Source: CAWKZT01 sp963854565
GTDB taxonomy: Bacteria; Actinomycetota; Acidimicrobiia; Acidimicrobiales; JAHEJN01
Assembly (NCBI GenBank): GCA_963854565.1
Contig: CAWKZT010000070.1
Location: 1 to 9,091, forward strand
Direction of reading: 5' to 3'
DNA: 9,091 bases
The translations under genes and the position numbers were made by a program. This document shows, piece by piece, positions 1 through 5,734 of this stretch (the stretch's first letter is position 1; each line of letters starts with the position of its first letter). A model generated the notes under the pieces. That model was not told where the DNA came from. It did not search any database and saw nothing but the letters and a program-made list of their open reading frames with translations.

Positions 1-71
1 ACGGATGTTTTAATGTTCGGGGACGATGTTTGATCCGTTATTGAGCGCGCCCAGGTGGCAAGCTTGGGGTC

Positions 72-1157
72 ATGATCCGTCGTTTTATTTCCGTTTTACT
101 CGCGTTCGTACTCATTGCTTCTGCATGCAGCAGCAATGACAGCGCTAATACAGCCACGGCCACCGCCGATTCTCCTGCCGAAACGGACGAGTCAACCGCC
201 AGCGAATCCGATGTCGCAGCCGACGATTCGGCCGAAGAAACAGCGGTTGAGGCGGACCCAACGCCAACCGAAGAGCCAGCGCCCGCCGCAACTCCTGAAC
301 CGGAACCAACCGTCGCTCCTGAGCCTGCATGCAGTGCACTCGAACCTGGAACCAACGAAATCGAACTCACCGTCAACGGAGACACCCATCAGACTTTCGT
401 GTTCGTGCCTTCCTCCTACGACGGTGCCACGCCAATGCCAACCGTGCTCAACTGGCACGGTCGAGGCTCCAACGGAGCCCAGCAGATCGCATACTCGGCC
501 TATCAAACTCTGGCAGAAGAAGAGGGCTTCATGGTGGTGCATCCCACCGCCCTCGTGTCACCCGGAGACACCGCCACCACCTGGGAACTAATTGATGATC
601 AAGACAAAACCCGGGACGATCTCGGTTTCGCTGATGGCCTGATCGACGAACTCATAGCCAACTGGTGTGCCGATGCCAACCGGATCTACACCACGGGCAT
701 GTCCAACGGGGGCTTCTTTAGTGCCCGACTTGTCTGCGAACGCGCCGAACGAATCGCCGGCGCTGTGTCCGTAGCTGGCACATATCATCTGGACGACTGC
801 GAGCCATCTCGACCTGTCCCCTATTTGGCGTTCCATGGCACCGATGACGAGACAGTGCCGTTCAATGGATCGGGCTGGCTGGTCATGCCGGATGAATTCG
901 CCGAGTTCGCAGTTGACTTTGGATGCGATGCCGAAGCAGCGACCGAAACCATCGGGACCGACGTAATTCGCCACAACTACACCAACTGCGACAATGGCAT
1001 CGCTATGAGTTTCTTTGAGATAACCGATGGTGGTCACACCTGGCCAGGGTCAGCCTTAGGTCCGGCCCTCGTCGACATTTATGGTTACCAAACCATGGAC
1101 GTTGACGCCACAGTTCTTGGGTGGGAGTTCATGTCGCAGTTCAGTCTCGACAGCTGA
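72..1157 (+). CDS. Secreted lipoprotein esterase, PHB depolymerase / LpqC family
   Basis: An alpha/beta-hydrolase of the polyhydroxybutyrate depolymerase / feruloyl esterase (LpqC-like) family, 361 aa, predicted to be anchored outside the membrane as a lipoprotein. Seen: a basic then hydrophobic N-terminus ending in the lipobox ASAC (lipid-modified Cys19), and a low-complexity Asp/Glu/Pro/Ala/Thr linker at about residues 20-86. The catalytic domain runs from about 87, with the oxyanion region NWHGRGSNG (127-135), nucleophile elbow GMSNGG (Ser211), HGTDDETVP (probable acid Asp259) and GGHTWPG (His322). Six cysteines after the linker (87, 199, 222, 243, 285, 306) would allow three disulfides. 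ATG at 72 is preferred because it gives the signal peptide. The ribosome site is weak: GGGG lies too close and AGGTGG too far. Substrate is inferred only at the level of polyester or aryl/acyl esters. The family is confident, the exact activity is not. Confidence 0.88.
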   Translation: MIRRFISVLLAFVLIASACSSNDSANTATATADSPAETDESTASESDVAADDSAEETAVEADPTPTEEPAPAATPEPEPTVAPEPACSALEPGTNEIELTVNGDTHQTFVFVPSSYDGATPMPTVLNWHGRGSNGAQQIAYSAYQTLAEEEGFMVVHPTALVSPGDTATTWELIDDQDKTRDDLGFADGLIDELIANWCADANRIYTTGMSNGGFFSARLVCERAERIAGAVSVAGTYHLDDCEPSRPVPYLAFHGTDDETVPFNGSGWLVMPDEFAEFAVDFGCDAEAATETIGTDVIRHNYTNCDNGIAMSFFEITDGGHTWPGSALGPALVDIYGYQTMDVDATVLGWEFMSQFSLDS

Positions 1158-1443
1158 TATTTGCGGTTCGGTAAGTTATGGCTCAAGAATCGCTCCAAAC
1201 CCTTACAAACTAGGCACTTTCACGCAAATGTAAGTATTTACTTACATTTAAACAAATTTCCCCAAAATCGAAAACGAAGCAGAACAATGTTCTATGGTGC
1301 CTCTTCATACCACCTCGCAAGGGAGTCAACCGCCGCAGCCGGCCGTTTCACTTCCCGCCGAGGCCGCCTTCATTAGTACTCTTCCGATGGGCTGGCATTA
1401 CGCCGGCTAAATTCCGCTTCTGAACGTGTGCGACACTGTTCAT
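1158..1443. other. AT-rich intergenic gap with a palindrome
   Basis: These 286 bases lie between the esterase stop and the PPOX flavoprotein start. About 1190-1290 is clearly richer in A/T than the flanking genes and holds the perfect palindrome listed separately. A 71-codon open frame from 1161 has no recognisable protein family and is not called. A TANNNT box (TAAATT, 1408-1413) sits 12 nt before a GTG at 1426 and 30 nt before the ATG at 1444. It is a plausible -10 element for the downstream gene, but no convincing -35 was seen. No GC-rich hairpin with a T tract follows the esterase. Confidence 0.6.
1226..1249. promoter_or_regulatory. Perfect 11-2-11 palindrome, probable operator
   Basis: The arms AAATGTAAGTA and TACTTACATTT are exact reverse complements separated by TT. 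As DNA this is a two-fold symmetric site of the size bound by dimeric repressors such as TetR-family proteins. As RNA it would need a 2-nt loop and is AU-rich, so a terminator is less likely. It begins 69 bp after the esterase stop and ends 194 bp before the flavoprotein ATG. No regulator gene is present in the window, so the binding protein is unknown. Confidence 0.55.
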
Positions 1444-2070
1444 ATGGAAATCGCCGACAAAATTCAGACGCACGAACAACTCGATGAGCTCTACCGCAAA
1501 CCCTCTGAGCTAGTGGTCGGTAAGACCTGTACCTCAATCGACGAAGCATCGGCACGTTTCATTGGCCTGTGCCCGTTTGTCATTCTCTCGACCGCCGACG
1601 CCAACGGCAGAATCGACGCCTCACCTCGTGGAGGCCCGCCCGGTTTCCTCCAGGTGCTCAATAATCGCCACCTGGCTATCCCCGACCTCAACGGGAACAA
1701 CCGCATCGATAGTCTGCGCAACATTGTCGACAACCCCCAGGCCGGGTTACTGCTGATGGTGCCGGGGGTCGAAGAGACCATCCGAATCAACGGGCCCGCC
1801 ACGCTGACCACCGACGCTGACATCCTGGGTGGGTTCACGCAGGAACTTCGTTCGCCAAAACTCGCCGTGGTCATCGAAACACAAGAGCTCTTCTCTCACT
1901 GCGCCAAGGCCTACCGTCGAAGCAATCTGTGGAACCCATCGGAGTGGGAGGCCATGTCCGGTGCTCCGGACCTAGCCGAAATTTACACATGCCAATTCCC
2001 GGGCGTAGATGCCACCGCTATGCGAGCTGAGCTCGACAAGAGCTACGCCAACGACCTAATCCAGGACTAA
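1444..2070 (+). CDS. PPOX-type FMN-dependent flavoprotein (MSMEG_1061-like)
   Basis: A split-barrel flavoprotein of the pyridoxamine 5'-phosphate oxidase superfamily, about 208 aa from this start, resembling the group named after MSMEG_1061. Such proteins bind FMN or a deazaflavin and carry out uncharacterised redox chemistry in the cytoplasm. Seen: RFIGLCPFVILSTAD, then the phosphate-binding segment DASPRGGPPGF, the strand/loop IPDLNGNNRIDSL with NPQAGLLLMVPG, and the C-terminal signature SHCAKAYRRSNLW. No signal peptide or membrane segment is apparent. An in-frame GTG at 1426 would add six residues (MCDTVH). I prefer ATG 1444 on family length, but neither start has a good Shine-Dalgarno. 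Its stop lies 8 bp from the stop of the convergent cobO, so the two transcripts must overlap or end within each other. Substrate cannot be inferred from context. Confidence 0.85.
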   Translation: MEIADKIQTHEQLDELYRKPSELVVGKTCTSIDEASARFIGLCPFVILSTADANGRIDASPRGGPPGFLQVLNNRHLAIPDLNGNNRIDSLRNIVDNPQAGLLLMVPGVEETIRINGPATLTTDADILGGFTQELRSPKLAVVIETQELFSHCAKAYRRSNLWNPSEWEAMSGAPDLAEIYTCQFPGVDATAMRAELDKSYANDLIQD

Positions 2071-2078
2071 CAAGACGA

Positions 2079-2645
2079 CTAGAAATCGATGCCCTTCTTG
2101 GCCGCGATACCGGCCTGGTAGGCGTGTTTGATTTCGCACATTTCGGTGACCGTGTCGGCGATATCGATGAGTTCTTGCGGGGCATCACGACCGGTGACGA
2201 CAACCGTCACATTCTCCGGACGGTTGACAAGAACGGCAAGAACCTCGCCCTGATCGATCCAGTTCCAGGTCAGTAGATAGGTGAGTTCATCGAGAATCAC
2301 CAACCGATGATGACCCGCTTCGATGATTGCTTTGGCTTTGGCCCATGCTTTAGCGGCGACCTCACGATCGTGGGTGATGTCGTCGCTGTCCCACGTGAAG
2401 CCCTCACCTAACGCCTCCCAGTGGACACCAAGTCGACGCCCGATGGTTTCTTCGCCAACTTTCCAGTCGCCGGACTTGATGAACTGCAGCACGGCAACCG
2501 GCCAGTCTTGGGCAACAGCCCGCAACATGGTTCCGAACGCCGCCGTTGACTTGCCCTTGCCATTTCCGGTGTTAACCAGCAGAAGCGACTTGGCGACACG
2601 CAGTTCTTCGGGCCGGGGATCTTCACTGGGTGCTTGCTCGGTCAT
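2079..2645 (-). CDS. cobO: Corrinoid adenosyltransferase (CobO/BtuR type)
   Basis: ATP:co(I)rrinoid adenosyltransferase, 188 aa, a normal family length. It transfers the 5'-deoxyadenosyl group of ATP to Co(I) of a reduced corrinoid, giving adenosylcobalamin or adenosylcobyrinate in the cytoplasm. Seen: the family's P-loop GNGKGKST (27-34), GEGFTW (80-85), the Walker B-like VILDEL (116-121), and TGRDAP (151-156). It ends in GIDF. It is the last gene of the B12 uptake operon. Its ATG shares one base with the stop of the ATPase gene (TAATG), preceded at 5 nt by GGAG, so translation is probably coupled. The context points to salvage of imported corrinoids rather than de novo synthesis, since no other cob gene is seen here. 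The tail is convergent with the PPOX gene, with 8 bp between stops. Confidence 0.95.
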   Translation of the reverse strand: MTEQAPSEDPRPEELRVAKSLLLVNTGNGKGKSTAAFGTMLRAVAQDWPVAVLQFIKSGDWKVGEETIGRRLGVHWEALGEGFTWDSDDITHDREVAAKAWAKAKAIIEAGHHRLVILDELTYLLTWNWIDQGEVLAVLVNRPENVTVVVTGRDAPQELIDIADTVTEMCEIKHAYQAGIAAKKGIDF

Positions 2646-3421
2646 TACATCTCCGGTCGGCGGGGCACTACCAGAGTACGTCCTGCATGTTCGATGAGAT
2701 CAACCGCCGCCCCATAGTGGGCTGCGATGGCTTCTGGGGTCAGCACATCGGCGGCCGCACCGTTACCTACAACGGCACCGTCAGCCAGCATCAACAATTC
2801 CGTCCCGTAGTCAGCGGCGAGGGTCAGATCATGAAGCGACGAAACAATGGTCAAACCCAAATCCACGCGCAGCCGTTCGATAGTGGCTAACACGTGTTGC
2901 TGATGTCCGATATCGAGAGCGGTAGTCGGTTCATCAAGGACAAAAATCGTCGTCTGTTGGGCTAGGGCTCGCGCAATTACTGCCAGCTGTCGCTCGCCAC
3001 CGGAGAGCGACATAAGGTCACGCTCGGCGAAACCCGTCAAACCCAAACGGTCAAGGGCCTCGATGGCGATTCCCACATCTTCATCCCCAAGATATAGCCC
3101 TCGTCGCAAGTGCGGTGTTCGGCCGAGGAGTACATAATCCAGTACGGCAGTTCCGGTCGGAATTTCAGCGTTCTGCGGAACATAGGCCATCCGTTGCGCC
3201 CGCTCGCGTACCGACATCGTTGATGCATCAGTTCCCGCAATGCTGACGGTTCCGGCATGGTCCACCAGTCCTAGCAACGCCCGAAGCAACGTCGACTTTC
3301 CGGCCCCATTGGGCCCTACCATCACAAGCCAATCGCCCGCTGAAACCGACAGGTCCGCCGAACGGACGATGACGTTTCCACCCAGGGTTACGGTGACTCC
3401 GCGAGCCGCTAGTTCCGTCAT
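2645..3421 (-). CDS. btuD: Cobalamin ABC importer, ATP-binding protein (BtuD-like)
   Basis: ATPase subunit of a type II (FecCDE/BtuCD) ABC importer, 258 aa. It binds the permease at the inner membrane face and powers corrinoid import. Seen in order: Walker A GPNGAGKST (36-44), Q-loop Gln83 in YVPQN, signature LSGGERQ (139-145), Walker B IFVLDE (159-164), D-loop ALD (168-170) and H-loop His197 in SLHD. All catalytic elements are intact. The start overlaps the permease stop by ATGA, with AGGG 8 nt upstream, and the stop overlaps the cobO start by one base. On protein sequence alone the substrate could be a siderophore, heme or B12. The B12 assignment rests on the upstream riboswitch and downstream cobO. 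Confidence 0.93.
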   Translation of the reverse strand: MTELAARGVTVTLGGNVIVRSADLSVSAGDWLVMVGPNGAGKSTLLRALLGLVDHAGTVSIAGTDASTMSVRERAQRMAYVPQNAEIPTGTAVLDYVLLGRTPHLRRGLYLGDEDVGIAIEALDRLGLTGFAERDLMSLSGGERQLAVIARALAQQTTIFVLDEPTTALDIGHQQHVLATIERLRVDLGLTIVSSLHDLTLAADYGTELLMLADGAVVGNGAAADVLTPEAIAAHYGAAVDLIEHAGRTLVVPRRPEM

Positions 3422-4491
3422 CGTGGACCCTGGCTAGTGCGCAACAGATATAAGAAAAATGGGGCTCCAACAAATGCTGTAACAACACCGATAGGAAGTT
3501 CGGCGGGTGATTCGACCGTCCGCGCCGCAACATCGGCCAAGGCCAAGAAGGCTGCGCCGAACAGCAACGACAACGGCAAAACAACCCGATTGCTCGTCCC
3601 AAAGGCCAGCCGAACCCCATGCGGGACGACCAAGCCTACGAATCCGATTAATCCACTGACTGCTACCGCAGCAGCGGCCGCCAACGAAGCGGCCACCACG
3701 ACAATGGTGCGCGTGCGGCGAGGTGAAATACCCAACGTGGCTGCTTCGTCATCGCCAACCGCCAGCACGTCCAGAGCCCGCCGGTGCCACAACATCACCG
3801 TCACAGAGACTACGGCGTAGGGCAACACTACGACGACCTCGGTCCAACCAGCCGTGGTCAGGCGCCCAAGAATCCAGGTGTATACCTGCCGTAAGGTCTC
3901 GGTATCACGTTGCACGAGATAGGTCTGAGCCGCGGTTAAGAGACTCGCCACCGCAACACCAGCCAGCAACAGCGTGGTTGATGACCGACCTCGTTCACCG
4001 GTGGCGCCGAAGGCGAACGCCAGCACCACAGCAAACAACGCCCCCGCAAAGGCCAACAACGGGATCGCATCAAAGGGCCCCGAACCATCACCCAATTCAA
4101 AAACGAATCCGACCGTGGCCCCGAGACCGGCGCCGGCTGCTATCCCGAGAAGGAACGGATCGGCCAACGGGTTCCGGAAAGCGCCCTGATAGGCCGCTCC
4201 TGAACACGCAAGCAGAGCCCCCACCAAAAGACCAAGCACCACTCGCGGGAAACGGATTTCCCACACAATATTCTGGTGCAATTCGCTGAGACCCGAGTCA
4301 ACCGACAGGCCTGGCACATGGTCCAGCAATTCCAGCACAACACCACTCACCGGAATTGAGGCGGCCCCCACGCTCAGGCCTACCAGCGCGGCGCCCAAAA
4401 CCGCCACGAACCCGAACAGTACGTGGGTTGGGGCGAGGCGAACCGCTTGGGAGCGCGAAACGACTGCAGTCGTGAGTGTTCCATCAGCCAT
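3418..4491 (-). CDS. btuC: Cobalamin ABC importer, permease (BtuC/FecCD family)
   Basis: Integral membrane subunit of the importer, 357 aa from ATG 4491, the usual FecCD length, with about ten hydrophobic segments. It forms the translocation channel as a dimer. Seen: the family block starting RFPRVVLGLLVGALLACSG (80-98) and continuing through YQGAFRNPLADPFLLG (101-116); the cytoplasmic coupling helix region GDDEAATLGIS (246-256); GLIGFVGLVVPHGVR (280-294); and the C-terminal ELPIGVVTAFVGAPFF (331-346). A TTG at 4509 would add six residues (MRRERR), but ATG 4491 has GGGAG at 6 nt, so I use it. It starts 24 bp after the btuF stop and overlaps btuD by 4 bp (ATGA). The substrate is inferred from the riboswitch and cobO. 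Confidence 0.93.
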   Translation of the reverse strand: MADGTLTTAVVSRSQAVRLAPTHVLFGFVAVLGAALVGLSVGAASIPVSGVVLELLDHVPGLSVDSGLSELHQNIVWEIRFPRVVLGLLVGALLACSGAAYQGAFRNPLADPFLLGIAAGAGLGATVGFVFELGDGSGPFDAIPLLAFAGALFAVVLAFAFGATGERGRSSTTLLLAGVAVASLLTAAQTYLVQRDTETLRQVYTWILGRLTTAGWTEVVVVLPYAVVSVTVMLWHRRALDVLAVGDDEAATLGISPRRTRTIVVVAASLAAAAAVAVSGLIGFVGLVVPHGVRLAFGTSNRVVLPLSLLFGAAFLALADVAARTVESPAELPIGVVTAFVGAPFFLYLLRTSQGPR

Positions 4492-4515
4492 TCGCCGCTC
4501 CCGTCGCAATCAGGC

Positions 4516-5499
4516 TTACTCGGCCGACGCGCCGACGGTCACGTCGATGATGGTCGAGAGAAACTCCGGAATGCGTGGTCCCCATCGTGACGAGGTGTCT
4601 GCATCCAAAGGAATAACTCGACCGCCCTGTACGGCCCGCAAGATTTCCCAACCGGGCCGAGCGGCAACCGTCTCGACACTTTCGCCGTAGGCGGCATCGG
4701 CTAAAAAGATGAACTCGGGATCTTGTTCAATGATGTACTCCTGAGACAACTGCGGATAGCCAAAGAACTCGCCGTCGGGATCAATGGCATCAGCGAGGTT
4801 TGTCAGACCGGCCAGTGCATAGATCTGACCGGCAAAGGTGGCCGATGTCAACGAATACAAGGTGTTGTCAATCTCGTGAAAGAACGTTCCCCCCGTGCCT
4901 TCCATGGCGGCCCGCTCGGCGAGAACGCCAATGTCGAGCAGCATTTGGCCGACGAGTTCAGCGGCTTCGCCGATGTGGCCAGTTACTGATCCAAGTTGCT
5001 CAATCTGGCTATAGGCATCATTGAGATCAACCGCTGTGCCTTGCATGAGCACCTCGATGCCTAGCGCAGTCAACCCATCCTGAATACCACCTGGATCGAA
5101 CGACAACACAACAAGATCGGGCTCGAACCCAGCAATCGCCTCAACATTGGGGGTAAATGCACTCAAGCCCGAATTTGGAATACCGACGGGATAGTTTGAT
5201 TGATCGTCGACAGCTACCACGAGATCACCTGCCCCGATCTCAAACAAGGTTTCGGTGGCAGTCGGTGACAAAGACACAACGCGTTGTGCATAGGTGTTCT
5301 CGCCCGGGACAGCCTCATCCGCTGGCGCAGGTTCATCGGGCACTTCAGTGGCCGCGGGTTCGTCCGTCGAGGTTGCGGACTCGACAACCTGGTCGACCAC
5401 ATCGTCGGCAGCCGCAACTGTGTCGTCGTCACTTGAACCGCATGCGACCGCAAGCAAGGCATAAACCAAGAGTAGGGCAAAGATTCTTGTCAACTTCAC
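4516..5499 (-). CDS. btuF: Cobalamin-binding lipoprotein (BtuF-like)
   Basis: Extracellular substrate-binding lipoprotein of the importer, 327 aa from GTG 5499. Seen: the signal peptide KLTRIFALLLVYALL and lipobox AVAC (Cys20), an acidic Ala/Pro/Asp/Glu linker (about 21-68), then a helical-backbone binding fold beginning RVVSLSPTATETLFEIGAG (73-91). DDQSNYP and the segment NVEAIAGFEPDLVVLSFDPGG typical of BtuF/FecB-type proteins follow; the C-terminal half carries RPGWEILRAVQGGRV. The GTG start is chosen because AAAGGAAA stands 7 nt upstream and the signal peptide begins there. A longer frame to 5556 would run into the leader RNA and is rejected. It is the first gene of the riboswitch-controlled operon. 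Binding specificity for cobamides is inferred from context. Confidence 0.9.
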   Translation of the reverse strand: MKLTRIFALLLVYALLAVACGSSDDDTVAAADDVVDQVVESATSTDEPAATEVPDEPAPADEAVPGENTYAQRVVSLSPTATETLFEIGAGDLVVAVDDQSNYPVGIPNSGLSAFTPNVEAIAGFEPDLVVLSFDPGGIQDGLTALGIEVLMQGTAVDLNDAYSQIEQLGSVTGHIGEAAELVGQMLLDIGVLAERAAMEGTGGTFFHEIDNTLYSLTSATFAGQIYALAGLTNLADAIDPDGEFFGYPQLSQEYIIEQDPEFIFLADAAYGESVETVAARPGWEILRAVQGGRVIPLDADTSSRWGPRIPEFLSTIIDVTVGASAE

Positions 5500-5506
5500 G
5501 ATGGGG

Positions 5507-5514
5507 TTTCCTTT
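5507..5514 (-). promoter_or_regulatory. btuF Shine-Dalgarno, target of anti-SD
   Basis: AAAGGAAA lies 7 nt before the GTG start of btuF. The overlapping octamer AGGAAACC (minus strand of 5505-5512) is the exact reverse complement of GGTTTCCT in the leader (5539-5546). This site decides the btuF start and is the likely point of riboswitch control. Confidence 0.75.
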
Positions 5515-5536
5515 CGGTCGAGTGTGTGCTCGGCAG

Positions 5537-5549
5537 ACAGGAAACCTGT
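5537..5549 (-). promoter_or_regulatory. Leader hairpin carrying an anti-SD sequence
   Basis: Read on the minus strand, ACAGG-TTT-CCTGT forms a 5-bp stem with a 3-nt loop. The same bases include GGTTTCCT, complementary over 8 nt to the btuF ribosome site 26 nt further downstream. Folding into the local hairpin would leave the ribosome site free. Pairing with the ribosome site would block translation. This is the simplest reading of an expression platform. The switching itself is inferred. Confidence 0.55.
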
Positions 5550-5552
5550 GCA

Positions 5553-5577
5553 CCAAGCCCTTCCTCGAGGGCTTTGG
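5553..5577 (-). promoter_or_regulatory. Stem-loop between B12 aptamer and anti-SD
   Basis: On the minus strand CCAAAGCCC and GGGCTTGG pair around an 8-nt loop (TCGAGGAA) with one bulged A. The stem starts immediately after the aptamer's closing helix. No U tract follows, so it is not a standard intrinsic terminator. In position it matches the P13-type hairpin of cobalamin riboswitches, whose loop normally contacts L5, but I could not find a convincing loop-loop complement by eye. Confidence 0.5.
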
Positions 5578-5578
5578 G

Positions 5579-5698
5579 TACGTCGGGTGATGTGGACGCG
5601 ACCGGACTCGCCACCCATCAGAAATGACAGGCAGATTACCGTTGCGGGACAGTGCCGGGATTACACCGGACTTCGTTCCACGTCACCGAAATGACGTA
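5579..5698 (-). ncRNA. Cobalamin riboswitch aptamer
   Basis: A cis-regulatory RNA that binds a cobalamin and controls the btuFCD-cobO operon. On the minus strand the conserved core is clear: CGGTGACGTGGAA, then CCGGTGTAATCCCGG (P4-like hairpin), then CACTGTCCCGCAACGGTAA, a short variable hairpin, and a GAGTCCGG box near the 3' end. Long-range pairing supports the boundaries. TACGTC (5693-5698) pairs with GACGTA (5579-5584), and GGTG-ac-GTGGA pairs with TCCAC-at-CACC further in. The peripheral arm between GGTAA and the 3' box is short, about 25 nt. It ends 79 nt before the btuF GTG. Which cobamide it prefers (adenosyl, methyl or hydroxo) cannot be read from the sequence. Confidence 0.93.
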
Positions 5699-5704
5699 AA
5701 CATG

Positions 5705-5710
5705 AGTCTA
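5705..5710 (-). promoter_or_regulatory. Candidate -10 box for the B12 operon
   Basis: TAGACT on the minus strand fits the actinobacterial TANNNT -10 pattern. A start about 7 nt downstream would put the RNA 5' end at 5697-5698, precisely where the riboswitch closing helix begins. No good -35 is visible, because that region overlaps the hairpin after the inositol phosphate synthase gene. Readthrough from that gene is the alternative. Confidence 0.35.
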
Positions 5711-5727
5711 GGGCGTCAGCGACGCCC
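5711..5727 (-). terminator. GC-rich hairpin after the inositol phosphate synthase gene
   Basis: GGGCGTC-GCT-GACGCCC is a perfect 7-bp stem with a 3-nt loop, 7 nt after the stop codon. There is no U tract, so it resembles the U-less terminators proposed for actinobacteria rather than a classical one. It separates the synthase transcript from the riboswitch, but its position also overlaps the spacer of the candidate operon promoter. Confidence 0.5.
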
Positions 5728-5734
5728 GAGGCGA

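Noticed and set aside
1..71. Upstream region of the esterase with a repeated GATGTTT and a TAATGT box
   Set aside because: The repeat is short and the upstream context is outside the window, so no promoter can be supported.
1161..1376. 71-codon frame after the esterase gene
   Set aside because: No recognisable family or ribosome site, and it runs through the AT-rich palindrome.
5500..5556. 19-residue N-terminal extension of btuF
   Set aside because: It would put the start inside the riboswitch expression platform and before the signal peptide; GTG 5499 has a good ribosome site.
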